The position numbers and the translations under genes were made by a program. Of a stretch of 64,000 nucleotides of DNA, positions 33,579 to 41,834 are shown one piece after another; positions within the stretch are counted from its first letter, which is position 1; each line of letters starts with the position of its first letter. The notes beneath the pieces are model-generated. The model was not told where the DNA came from, ran no database searches, and saw only the letters and a list, made by a program, of their open reading frames with translations. Origin of the DNA: Affinundibacterium baiyunense (GTDB taxonomy: Bacteria; Pseudomonadota; Gammaproteobacteria; Burkholderiales; Burkholderiaceae_D); contig NZ_JAGSPM010000001.1 of assembly GCF_018139645.1 (NCBI RefSeq), positions 372,001 through 436,000 of the forward strand, written 5' to 3'.

Positions 33579-34882
33579 AATCCGATGCGAAAACTAAAGT
33601 GAAAACTTCTGCGCTGATTTTTTATGGATTGTTAGGACTGCCATTAGCCATGGCTGCCTTGCCCGTGTATGTGCAAATTCCGAACTATTACACTGCGCAG
33701 TTAGGTTTACCACTGGCGACTACGGGTTTGGTATTATTTTTCGCCCGCATGTTTGATACAGTACAAGATCCATTCATCGGACAACTGGTTGATAAATTTG
33801 GCTCCAGCAATCGTCGCTGGATCATTTTCTCAGCCGCTTTACTCTGCCTAACTTTCGCGGGGCTGTGGCTGCCGCCTGCATTCGCGCGTGATTCCTCTAC
33901 TCTCTTATTGATCTGGTTAGGTGTCATGCTAAGCCTTGCCTACACTGCACACAGTATGCTCAATATCGCTTACTTGGCATGGGGTTCTAGCCTTGAGAAT
34001 CCGAGCGCAACTAAAGATAGTCAGCAAGACACAGCATATCATCAATTGCTTGGTGCATCGGCTTGGCGCGAGGCATTTGGCATGATCGGCGTCATCCTTG
34101 CGAGTATCATCCCGAGTTGGATTATCCTTCAAGACAAGAGCGCCGCCACGACGCAATTAAGTCAATATGCAATCGGTTTTACCGTCTTAGTCATGATCGC
34201 CATTTGTGCCTTGTTGATAGGTGCAGCCAGACCGTTGCGCCGCAGTGTTCATGCAGTCATTGCATTAGGCAGCTTGCTCAAGAATGCCCAGTTCGTCGCA
34301 CTATTGCGTATCTATTTCTTAAACTCTTTATCGGTTGCCATTCCCGCTAGTTTGATCCTGTTTTTTATCAATGACAGAATTCAAGCGCCTGAAAAAACTG
34401 CCCTCTTTTTATCATCGTACTTTACTGCTGGCGCTTGTGGTTTGCCCTTATGGGTCAAATTGGCGAAACGTATTGGTGCGCAACTTTCATGGCAATTAGG
34501 CATGTTGATTGCCGTACTAAGTTTTGTCGGTGCGAGCCTGCTTGGGGCTGGCGATGACTATGTTTTCTTGTTAGTTTGCATTGCTTCAGGATTGGCACTT
34601 GGTGCTGATTTAGCGCTGCCCCCAGTTTTACTCACAGTGGTAGTCAACGACAAACAAAATATGGGCGCCTATTTTGGTCTTTGGTCATTGATAGGAAAAT
34701 TTACTTTGGCACTTGCTGGACTAAGTTTATCGCTTCTTGCTCTACTGAGCTATCAACCAAACCAAGTTAATCAAACAAACGGTTTGTTAGCATTAACTTT
34801 TACCTATGCGGTTCTCCCCTGCGCTTTCAAATTGATCGCGCTCTTTTTACTTCGTCATTTTTCTAAGAGCATTTCATCATGA
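33575..34882 (+). CDS. MFS transporter of the fatty-acid-modification cluster
   Basis: 435 residues with about twelve hydrophobic segments. The loop FARMFDTVQDPFIGQLVDKFG resembles the GPH cation symporter (MelB-like) branch, with a central cytoplasmic loop near 190. A GTG start at 33575 overlaps the preceding TGA (GTGA), and the stop overlaps the lipoprotein start. MFS proteins of this type travel with the DUF1365-CFA cluster; whether it moves a lipid, a precursor or an efflux substrate is unknown. Confidence 0.87.
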   Translation: MKSDAKTKVKTSALIFYGLLGLPLAMAALPVYVQIPNYYTAQLGLPLATTGLVLFFARMFDTVQDPFIGQLVDKFGSSNRRWIIFSAALLCLTFAGLWLPPAFARDSSTLLLIWLGVMLSLAYTAHSMLNIAYLAWGSSLENPSATKDSQQDTAYHQLLGASAWREAFGMIGVILASIIPSWIILQDKSAATTQLSQYAIGFTVLVMIAICALLIGAARPLRRSVHAVIALGSLLKNAQFVALLRIYFLNSLSVAIPASLILFFINDRIQAPEKTALFLSSYFTAGACGLPLWVKLAKRIGAQLSWQLGMLIAVLSFVGASLLGAGDDYVFLLVCIASGLALGADLALPPVLLTVVVNDKQNMGAYFGLWSLIGKFTLALAGLSLSLLALLSYQPNQVNQTNGLLALTFTYAVLPCAFKLIALFLLRHFSKSISS

Positions 34883-35418
34883 TCAAAAAAATTCTATTCG
34901 CCCTAGGCGCAGTGTCATTCACTTTTTTTCTCAGCGCCTGTGCGATCACCGATGTGAATCACTATAAAGACGTTAAACCACAACTCGACCTAGAAAAGTT
35001 CTTCCTCGGCACAACCGATGCATGGGGCATGTTCCAACAAAGGAATGGTGCAGTCGTCAAACGTTTTCATGTAGTCATCGACACCAAAAAAATTGGCGAC
35101 GAGTTAGTTCTTGATGAGCGTTTCGTATATGACGATGGCAGCAAACAACAACGCATTTGGCGCTTACGTAAAAACGCCGATGGTCGCTGGGTCGGCAAGG
35201 CAGACGATGTGAAAGGCGACGCCCAAGGCGAGCTTGCTGGTAACGCCTTCAAATGGCAATACACTTTACTGTTACCAGTTGACGGTAGTGTATATGAAAT
35301 GGCGATGGACGATTGGATGTATCTAATCGATGAAAACACCATGGTCAATCGCGCCAAAATGAGCAAGTTCGGTTTTGAAGTGGGTGAAGTCACTTTATTT
35401 TTCCGTCGGAGAGGATGA
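34879..35418 (+). CDS. DUF3833 lipoprotein
   Basis: 179 residues. Type II signal: basic start (MIKKILFALGAVSFTFF) and lipobox LSAC with the acylated Cys at residue 21. The mature part has the DUF3833 blocks LDLEKFFLGTTDAWGMFQQR and MAMDDWMYLIDENTMVNRAKM. The position +2 residue after Cys is Ala, consistent with outer-membrane sorting by the Lol system. Function unknown; always reported in the same gene string. Overlaps of 4 bases on both sides. Confidence 0.88.
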   Translation: MIKKILFALGAVSFTFFLSACAITDVNHYKDVKPQLDLEKFFLGTTDAWGMFQQRNGAVVKRFHVVIDTKKIGDELVLDERFVYDDGSKQQRIWRLRKNADGRWVGKADDVKGDAQGELAGNAFKWQYTLLLPVDGSVYEMAMDDWMYLIDENTMVNRAKMSKFGFEVGEVTLFFRRRG

Positions 35419-36209
35419 TGCGACTCCCTTTCTTACAACCATTAAATAAGCCCATTCGGGATTGGCACGACCAAACTATTTGGATTATCGGTGCCTCTAG
35501 CGGAATCGGTGCTGCTCTGGCAAAGTCTTTGCTAAAGCTAGGTGCTCATGTAATCTTATCTGCACGTCGCCAGCACCATCTTGATTTGGTGGCAAATGAT
35601 CATCCACATGCACATGTATTGGCGTTTGATGTTGCAGATCAAAATAGCTGGAGCGAAGCTCAATCACTGTTACGAAAAAAGTATTCCAAGATTGATTTAG
35701 TGATTTTTTGCGCAGCCAAGTATCAACCAGAACGTAGTTGGGAAGTAAATGCCAATGATGCCGCTGACACCCTTAAAATTAATCTAGCAAGTGTTTATCA
35801 TGGATTGGGAACTGTTTTACCAAACATGCTTCAACAAGGCAAAGGCGGTATCGCGATTCTGGCCAGTGTAGCTGGTTATCTTGGTTTACCGAATGCCAGT
35901 GTGTATGGCCCGAGCAAGGCCGCACTGATTAATTTAACTGAATTGCTATACAGCGATTTGCACGAGAAAAATATCAACGTCTATTTGGTGAACCCAGGAT
36001 TTGTCAGTACCGAGCTCACCAGTAAAAATGATTTCACCATGCCCGCCTTACAAACACCGGAACAAGCATCGCAAGCGATACTCGACGGCATCGCAAATGG
36101 CGACTTTGAAATCCATTTCCCTAAACGTTTCACGATGGGACTGAAACTAATGCAGATGCTGCCTTATCGTTTGCGCTTTGCTTTGATACGGCGCTTTGTG
36201 ATCGCTTAG
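35415..36209 (+). CDS. Short-chain dehydrogenase/reductase of the cluster
   Basis: 264 residues, classical SDR. Cofactor motif GASSGIG at residues 26-32, NAG-equivalent region weak (FCAAKY), catalytic Tyr-Lys in YGPSK at about 165-169, and VNPGFVSTELT after it. The ATG at 35415 is preceded by GGAGAGG, a strong ribosome-binding site, and overlaps the DUF3833 stop. In other genomes an SDR is part of the same string; it may reduce or oxidise the acyl intermediate (inference). Confidence 0.9.
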   Translation: MMRLPFLQPLNKPIRDWHDQTIWIIGASSGIGAALAKSLLKLGAHVILSARRQHHLDLVANDHPHAHVLAFDVADQNSWSEAQSLLRKKYSKIDLVIFCAAKYQPERSWEVNANDAADTLKINLASVYHGLGTVLPNMLQQGKGGIAILASVAGYLGLPNASVYGPSKAALINLTELLYSDLHEKNINVYLVNPGFVSTELTSKNDFTMPALQTPEQASQAILDGIANGDFEIHFPKRFTMGLKLMQMLPYRLRFALIRRFVIA

Positions 36210-36267
36210 CTTGCAAGCTTAGATAACTCGTTTAGACCACGAATCGATACCTTTCTACGGACGCATA

Positions 36268-36693
36268 ATGACGACTCCACAAGTACAAAACATCATGGCT
36301 TGGTATGCAAATTTGAGCCCGACTAGCTTGCAAGATATTGCCAAGTATTATGCTGATGAGGCGCGATTTAAAGACCCCTTCAACGAAGTCCAAGGGCTTA
36401 AAGCTATTCGAGCGATTTTTGAGCACATGTTCGCCACCACGCAGTATCCTAAGTTCACATTTGAAGAAGTAATCGAGCAAGAGTCCAAAGTCTTCCTCAC
36501 CTGGCAATTTCACTTCGGCTTACGCGGCAAAAGCTATATCGTCAAAGGCGGCTCTATGCTGACTTTTGATGCGCAAGGCCTAATCATCGATCACCGCGAT
36601 TATTGGGACGCTGCTGAAGAGTTATGGGAGAAATTACCGATCGTAGGCGGATTAGTTGGATGGTTGCGGCGGCGGTTTAAGGTCACGATCTAA
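36268..36693 (+). CDS. NTF2-like / SnoaL-like protein
   Basis: 141 residues. The NTF2-like fold is indicated by FKDPFNEVQGLKAIRAIFEHMF, FLTWQFHFGLRGKSYIVKGGSM and the C-terminal IIDHRDYWDAAEELWEKLPIVG. Such proteins act as small isomerases or binding pockets; this member is annotated as nuclear transport factor 2-like in the same gene neighbourhood elsewhere. It begins 58 bases after the SDR and is the last plus-strand gene of the block. Confidence 0.83.
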   Translation: MTTPQVQNIMAWYANLSPTSLQDIAKYYADEARFKDPFNEVQGLKAIRAIFEHMFATTQYPKFTFEEVIEQESKVFLTWQFHFGLRGKSYIVKGGSMLTFDAQGLIIDHRDYWDAAEELWEKLPIVGGLVGWLRRRFKVTI

Positions 36694-36766
36694 GTCGCAA
36701 TTACAATCACAAGTAGACCAACAGGATTCAGATGTCTACTATGTTAAGCGAGGACGTCATTAAATT

Positions 36767-37204
36767 TTACACGTCACATGAAGCTAAGGCTTGCAATAGC
36801 GAAGATCCAAGATTCTCGTCGTTCTTATTACATCGAACAATTTTGTCCAAAAGGTCTTTGCCACCATTTTTTGAATATTCGGATGAAGGTGTGAGCGCGA
36901 TAATATATCCATCTTCTTGGATACCAACAGCCTTAGTACCTTTTGCGAGAGTTGCCCAAGTCCCTACTCCCACCGCTTCTAACATTGGTGCTTGAATTGC
37001 TTTCCACTGATCTTGAGAAGGGTGCGACAAATTGCAAACGGAATTTAGTAAAGCTGCATTAATTTTTGCACCTATCTCAGCATGTGAGTCAGCAAAATTG
37101 GCGACATATACAGGACCATTTGCGACCCAAAGTTTTGTAACCGTTTCAGCATAGCCTTGAACATAAATCTTGCCTTTACGAAGAAAGACTGTTGCTAGTT
37201 TCAT
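36767..37204 (-). CDS. Unrecognised small protein, possible Ntn-hydrolase-like or immunity-like
   Basis: 145 residues from the ATG at 37202-37204 (a TTG directly before it would add one residue). No signal peptide and no family I can name with confidence. The sequence opens MKLATVFLRKGKIYVQGYAE, then shows VYVANFADSHAEIGAKINAAL and WATLAKGTKAVGIQEDGYII, a soluble alpha-beta pattern. The composition is protein-like and the opposite-strand frame there is a shadow. It is followed by a convergent NTF2 gene and preceded by another orphan gene, so the two could be a small accessory pair. Confidence 0.6.
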   Translation of the reverse strand: MKLATVFLRKGKIYVQGYAETVTKLWVANGPVYVANFADSHAEIGAKINAALLNSVCNLSHPSQDQWKAIQAPMLEAVGVGTWATLAKGTKAVGIQEDGYIIALTPSSEYSKNGGKDLLDKIVRCNKNDENLGSSLLQALASCDV

Positions 37205-37272
37205 CAATATTCACTTTTCAAAAAAAGGGGTATATCAGATTTTTTAAGAGGTAGACATAAAAAAAACAATTA

Positions 37273-37692
37273 TTACTCTTGCGCGAAATGATTTACCCAT
37301 AAATTTGCGTCGCCCCAACCGACAAGATAGTCGTGATGATTAAAACAAACGAGGTAATTAAATGCAATGTCGCACACATAAAATTCAAATGGTGGGCATT
37401 CTTGAAGAATCAACATTAAATCCTTACCGCTACCAAGTCTCCATACTGCCGATGCGCTTGTCGTCATCAACAAACAGCTTTCCCCCCCAACAAAGGAAGG
37501 TATTAATTTCCACCCATCGTGATTCAATACGCCATCTGGAGCGTCAAATTTATCCCATGGTGAATGTGAGCTAACGTCAACTCTTAATCGTTCGCACAAA
37601 CAATCAACCACACCTTCTCGCTCATGTGACGATAACAGTTTAGCTGACACCCTAGTGGTGACTACAGCAGCCGCAATAACTTCATTGATCAC
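37273..37692 (-). CDS. Unrecognised small soluble protein
   Basis: 139 residues from a GTG at 37690-37692 that overlaps the stop of the MFS-acyltransferase gene (GTGA), which suggests coupled translation; a TTG two codons earlier is the alternative. No signal peptide or membrane span. Features: WDKFDAPDGVLNHDGWKLIP, then FEFYVCDIAFNYLVCFNHHDYLVG and a C-terminal WGDANLWVNHF. Trp/Phe/His-rich small proteins of this style occur among polymorphic-toxin immunity families, but I cannot assign one. Confidence is in the coding call, not in any function. Confidence 0.55.
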   Translation of the reverse strand: MINEVIAAAVVTTRVSAKLLSSHEREGVVDCLCERLRVDVSSHSPWDKFDAPDGVLNHDGWKLIPSFVGGESCLLMTTSASAVWRLGSGKDLMLILQECPPFEFYVCDIAFNYLVCFNHHDYLVGWGDANLWVNHFAQE

Positions 37693-39575
37693 TTCCAATC
37701 CCCACGCAACTCCTTCACCTGCTGCTGTAGACTTTCTGGTGAAATTTTCTCTGGATCTTGTGGCTCCCCCACCACTAACTCCAAACGAGAAAATGGTCCA
37801 CGACGGAATGAGCGATGGAAAGGATTTCCCTTATCTCGTGACAACAAACTACCCCAGAGACCGCGTAAGGCCATAGGAATCACCGGCACAGGCGTGCGTT
37901 CAACGATTTTCATCACGCCTCCTTTAAACTCATTGATTTCACCATCGCGGGTGAGTTTGCCTTCAGGGAAAATGCACACCAAATCACCTTCATGCAATGC
38001 TTGCGCCACATCGATAAACGATTTTTCCATCAACCAAGGATTTTCCTTTGCGGGCGCAATCGGAATTGCTTTCGCAGTACGAAATACCCAAGACAGAAAT
38101 GGAATCTTAAAAATATTATGATCCATCACAAAGCGTATCGGTCGTGGGCTATACGCCATGATGACAATTGCATCCATATAGCTGACATGATTGCAGACTA
38201 ATACAGCCGCCCCCTCGTCTGGAATTTTATCAACATTGACACCCTTCACTCTGTGCACGGTATGAATCAAAATCCAAGCGACAAAACGCATTAAAAATTC
38301 TGGCACTACGCTGAAAATGTAGATCGCTACCAAGGCGTTCAAAATTGCGGTTGCCATAAAAATCTGTGGAATGGTAAATCCTTGCTTCAACATTAGCATC
38401 GCAGCTAAAGCAGCGACCACCATGAATAAGGCATTCATGATATTCATGCCGGCAATCGTGCGCGATAGATGTTTAGGATCACAACGTGTTTGAATCAAAG
38501 CGAACAAGGGGACGATATACAAGCCGCCGAAGATACCTATCATAAAAATATCGAACAAGATTTTGTAGCTACCGACTTGATCGATAAAACTCATCGCGGT
38601 CACCGCTGCAGTGTTGGTGTACATCAAACTCGACAGATACAAATCGAAGCCAAAGATCGACAAACCGATAGCACCAAATGGCACCAGACCAATTTCCACT
38701 TTATGTCCAGATAATCGCTCACACAACAATGAGCCGGCACCTATACCAAAAGAAAAAATCGTCAGTAACAAAACAAAAACACTATGGTCGCCGTGCAGAT
38801 AATCTTTGGCATAGAGTGGAAATTGCGCGAGTAAAATTGCGCCGTAAAACCAAAACCAAGAGTTCGCCAATAAGGATAAGAAAACCGGACGATTCTTTCT
38901 GCTAAAGCTGATGTTACGCACTGTTTCGGTGGCTGGATTCCAGTTGATCTTTAGATTGGGGACGGGTGCGGGTGAAACAGGAATGCGTAAGCTAAACAAC
39001 CAACCCAAGACCGCAATCAAAATACATCCACCAGCGACCGACTCAACGCCCCAGGGCTTATGCACGACCAACATGGCACCTAAAATTTCGCCTAAAAGAA
39101 TACCGACAAAGGTACCCATTTCAATCACGCCATTGCCACCGACTAACTCATCCGAACGCAAATGTTGTGGCAAATAAGCGTACTTGACTGGGCCAAACAA
39201 AGTCGAATGAATACCCATGCCAGCGACAGCCGCCACCAAAATCCAAATGTTTTTGCTCATCCAACCATAGGCTGCAATTGCCATGATGGCGATCTCTAGC
39301 AATTTAACGTAACGCGCAACCTTTCCTTTTTCAAACTTGTCAGCTAATTGGCCGGATGTCGCTGAAAACAACACGAAAGGCAAAATGAATAATCCAGGAA
39401 TAAGATTATTCAACAAGCCTACGTCCAACGTAGTCCAAGTCAAAGCATCGTAAGTCAAAACGGTCAGTAAAGCCGTTTTAAACACATTGTCATTAAATGC
39501 CCCAAAAAATTGCGTCCAAAAAAACGGCGCAAAGCGGCGCTCTTTCAATAGGGTGAACTGGCTGTGTTGGCTCAT
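37689..39575 (-). CDS. MFS transporter fused to 1-acylglycerol-3-phosphate acyltransferase (LplT-Aas-like)
   Basis: 628 residues. Residues 1-420 form an MFS domain with about twelve spans (FNDNVFKTALLTVLTYDALT at the start, as in LplT). Residues 430-628 are a PlsC-type acyltransferase with the catalytic NHVSYMD near 459 and FPEGKLTRDGEINEFKGGV. In E. coli, LplT flips lysophospholipid inward and Aas re-acylates it; Aas also carries an acyl-ACP synthetase domain that is lacking here. The expected role is lysophospholipid uptake and repair, so acyl-ACP or acyl-CoA must come from another enzyme. Preceded by the hairpin at 39612. Confidence 0.92.
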   Translation of the reverse strand: MSQHSQFTLLKERRFAPFFWTQFFGAFNDNVFKTALLTVLTYDALTWTTLDVGLLNNLIPGLFILPFVLFSATSGQLADKFEKGKVARYVKLLEIAIMAIAAYGWMSKNIWILVAAVAGMGIHSTLFGPVKYAYLPQHLRSDELVGGNGVIEMGTFVGILLGEILGAMLVVHKPWGVESVAGGCILIAVLGWLFSLRIPVSPAPVPNLKINWNPATETVRNISFSRKNRPVFLSLLANSWFWFYGAILLAQFPLYAKDYLHGDHSVFVLLLTIFSFGIGAGSLLCERLSGHKVEIGLVPFGAIGLSIFGFDLYLSSLMYTNTAAVTAMSFIDQVGSYKILFDIFMIGIFGGLYIVPLFALIQTRCDPKHLSRTIAGMNIMNALFMVVAALAAMLMLKQGFTIPQIFMATAILNALVAIYIFSVVPEFLMRFVAWILIHTVHRVKGVNVDKIPDEGAAVLVCNHVSYMDAIVIMAYSPRPIRFVMDHNIFKIPFLSWVFRTAKAIPIAPAKENPWLMEKSFIDVAQALHEGDLVCIFPEGKLTRDGEINEFKGGVMKIVERTPVPVIPMALRGLWGSLLSRDKGNPFHRSFRRGPFSRLELVVGEPQDPEKISPESLQQQVKELRGDWK

Positions 39576-39611
39576 ATTAGGATAGGCTCGCGATTGCGGC
39601 TATTAACAAAA

Positions 39612-39655
39612 AAGCCAATTCTAAAGTAATTAGCTTTGGAATTGGCTTATTTTTT
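39612..39655 (-). terminator. Terminator after the GNAT gene
   Basis: A 15-bp stem with one mismatch (AAGCCAATTCTAAAG / CTTTGGAATTGGCTT), loop TAATTAG, and a T-run after it on the minus strand (GGCTTTTTTG). It separates the GNAT gene from the MFS-acyltransferase gene. Confidence 0.8.
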
Positions 39656-39715
39656 CTTACTGCGTATTCGACAACAATTGATTACTGCTTCGAACAATAC
39701 AGCTTCAAAAAATAC

Positions 39716-40144
39716 TTAAAGCGTTTTATTCATGTGCACATGCTGAATGCCAGCCTCCATAAATAACTCGCCTTCGCGATGAAATCCCTCACGTTGATAA
39801 AAAAGTTCAGCCGAAATTTGTGCATTCAATTGCACCGCATACATCCCGCGTATCTTTGCTTGCGCCATCAATTGACGCAAAATCTCTGCACCCACACCGC
39901 AATTACGTGCTGTGTTCAACACCGCCATACGACCGATATGACCATCTGGTAGTAAACGTCCGGTGCCTATCGCTTTGCCTTGCGCATCGTAAGCAACTGC
40001 ATGCAGGCATTGCGCGTCCATCACATCCCATTCGAGCTCTGCCGGAATTTTTTGTTCTTCAACGAAGACGGCGGTACGTACTGCTTGTGCATCAGCTTGC
40101 AACTCAGACCATTCGCCTAATTTAATTTGTATTTCGGGATTCAT
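39716..40144 (-). CDS. GNAT family N-acetyltransferase
   Basis: 142 residues. The start EIQIKLGEWSELQADAQAVRTAVFVEEQKIPAE is that of the small ElaA/YjcF-like GNAT group, with the acetyl-CoA segment GRMAVLNTARNCGVGAEILRQLM and the terminal LFYQREGFHREGE. Substrate unknown. The start ATG is 45 bases from the end of the oxidoreductase gene. Confidence 0.87.
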   Translation of the reverse strand: MNPEIQIKLGEWSELQADAQAVRTAVFVEEQKIPAELEWDVMDAQCLHAVAYDAQGKAIGTGRLLPDGHIGRMAVLNTARNCGVGAEILRQLMAQAKIRGMYAVQLNAQISAELFYQREGFHREGELFMEAGIQHVHMNKTL

Positions 40145-40188
40145 TTATATTCTCAATCTGATCGTTTTCTATTTCATCTATATCGAAA

Positions 40189-41190
40189 TTATGGAATCAA
40201 ACGCACTAATTGTTTTCCAAGATTTTTACCTTTCAACAAACCGATAAATGCCTCAGGTGCGGCGGCTAAATTTGGAGCGATACTTTCTCTGAACTTCAAT
40301 TTACCTTGCGCAACCAGCATACCTAATTCCTTTAAGCCTTGCGGCCATAAATCTAGATGTTCAGAAATAATAAAACCACGTAACGTGACACGCATACTGA
40401 GCAACATTCGTGCATTGTGGATAGACATGTCGCCACCATCATAGCCTGCGATCATGCCACAAAAAGCTATCCGTGCAAACGGATTCACGCGCGCCAAACA
40501 AGCATCAAAACTCGCGCCGCCGACGTTTTCAAAAATCGCATCAATCCCATTTGGTGTTGCCGCTGCGAGCTGATCTTCTAGGTTTCCAGCTTTGTAGTCG
40601 ACACATGCATCAAAGCCTAAGTCGTTAACCACGTAGGCACATTTTTCGGCTCCACCAGCGATACCGACCGCGCGACAACCACGTAATTTGGCTAATTGTC
40701 CAACCACGCTACCGACTGCACCACTGGCTGCCGAGACGACAATGGTTTCGCCTTCTTTTGCTTGCATAATTTGAGTCAGACCATACCAAGCGGTCATACC
40801 CGGCATACCTACGGCGCCTAGATAGGCGGATAAAGGAATGTGGGTCGTATCGAGTTTGCGTAACAAGCTTCCATCAGAGACGCCCATTTCCGCCCAACCC
40901 ATCATGCCAATCACTTTGTCACCGATTTGAAATTGTGGATTTTTGCTGGCAACAATTTCACCTACCGTGCCACCTATCATGGTTTCATTTAAGGCTTGCG
41001 GTGCTGCATAGTTTTTTACATCATCCATGCGTACCCGCATATAAGGATCGAGAGAGAGAAAATGATTGCGGATTAACACTTGGCCTTCTGTAATTGTCGG
41101 AACTGGCACAGTCTCCAGACGAAAATTTTCTGGTGTGACCTCACCATTTGGGCGGGACGCCAAAACAATACGTTGATACTGCGCATTCAT
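40189..41190 (-). CDS. NADP-dependent MDR oxidoreductase (prostaglandin/leukotriene reductase type)
   Basis: 333 residues of the zinc-free medium-chain dehydrogenase family, often named curA or ltb4dh. Seen: LSLDPYMRVRM near residue 50, the nucleotide motif VSAASGAVGSVVGQLAKLRG at about 150, and ENVGGASFDACL. These enzymes reduce the double bond of alpha,beta-unsaturated ketones or aldehydes with NADPH. The ATG at 41188-41190 is preceded by AGGGAA and is preferred to the TTG two codons before. No operon partner is tightly linked. Confidence 0.9.
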   Translation of the reverse strand: MNAQYQRIVLASRPNGEVTPENFRLETVPVPTITEGQVLIRNHFLSLDPYMRVRMDDVKNYAAPQALNETMIGGTVGEIVASKNPQFQIGDKVIGMMGWAEMGVSDGSLLRKLDTTHIPLSAYLGAVGMPGMTAWYGLTQIMQAKEGETIVVSAASGAVGSVVGQLAKLRGCRAVGIAGGAEKCAYVVNDLGFDACVDYKAGNLEDQLAAATPNGIDAIFENVGGASFDACLARVNPFARIAFCGMIAGYDGGDMSIHNARMLLSMRVTLRGFIISEHLDLWPQGLKELGMLVAQGKLKFRESIAPNLAAAPEAFIGLLKGKNLGKQLVRLIP

Positions 41191-41223
41191 ATTCAATTTT
41201 CCCTGTTAATTAGTTCTGTTTTT

Positions 41224-41306
41224 GTAGGGCGGGTGCAACCCGCGCCGCACATAAAATCGGTCTCACTTATACTACGTTCTGGCGGCGCGGGTTGCACCCG
41301 CCCTAC
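41224..41306. repeat. REP-like long palindrome
   Basis: Two perfect 25-base inverted arms (41224-41248 and 41282-41306) begin and end with GTAGGGCGGGTGCAACCCGC and its complement. They are separated by a 33-base AT-richer spacer. The arms are far more GC-rich than the surroundings, as in REP/BIME-like or MITE-like elements of betaproteobacteria. It occupies the gap between the thioesterase and MDR genes. Seen once in the window. Confidence 0.8.
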
Positions 41307-41328
41307 GAGACGACAAATATTTTCAAGC

Positions 41329-41832
41329 TCAAGCGCTGCCGCCCATCTTCACTAATCCAGCTTTAGATTTCAGACTACGCAAATACTTATACGTCCCCAT
41401 CGCTTTCGCCACCAATTTGTCACCGCTCCAAATTTCGCCATCACAAAAACACATGGTCGTCGATTGATGAAAAGCGACACTGCGCGCTTCAAGGCGTCCA
41501 CCTACGACACCGCCTGGCTGTAAAAAAGTGGTTTTCATCTCGACCGTGACTACACCTTTTTGATCGTCATGCAAAGAGCGCCCTGCCATTGCCATCACCA
41601 CATCAAGCAAGGTCATCAGTACACCACCATGCGTGATTTGCCAGCTATTCATGTGGTGATGATGTAGTTCTAAAAACAAATTGGCTTTACCCTCTTTCAT
41701 CTCGCCTGAAACGATGCCGAGATAATCGAGGAAAGGATTTTCTATTTGCGAAATCACACTAGCATTTTGGGTGGGATTTTGGGGGAAATCAGACATCTTA
41801 TTCATCACTAAAAATGGATCTTTGCAATTCAC
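41329..41832 (-). CDS. PaaI/HotDog-fold thioesterase
   Basis: 167 residues if the GTG at 41830-41832 is used; internal ATGs at 41803-41805 and 41794-41796 are likely alternatives since the first ~30 residues are not conserved. The HotDog core shows NSWQITHGGVLMTLLDVVMAMAG, with the catalytic-helix region, and VEMKTTFLQPGG. Such enzymes hydrolyse acyl- or aryl-CoA esters. It starts two bases after the thiolase stop, so the pair acts in acyl-CoA turnover. Confidence 0.87.
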   Translation of the reverse strand: MNCKDPFLVMNKMSDFPQNPTQNASVISQIENPFLDYLGIVSGEMKEGKANLFLELHHHHMNSWQITHGGVLMTLLDVVMAMAGRSLHDDQKGVVTVEMKTTFLQPGGVVGGRLEARSVAFHQSTTMCFCDGEIWSGDKLVAKAMGTYKYLRSLKSKAGLVKMGGSA

Positions 41833-41834
41833 GT

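Noticed and set aside
36732..36995. 87-codon plus-strand frame after the NTF2-like gene
   Set aside because: It lies opposite the 145-residue minus-strand frame, which has a more protein-like composition and an ATG start.
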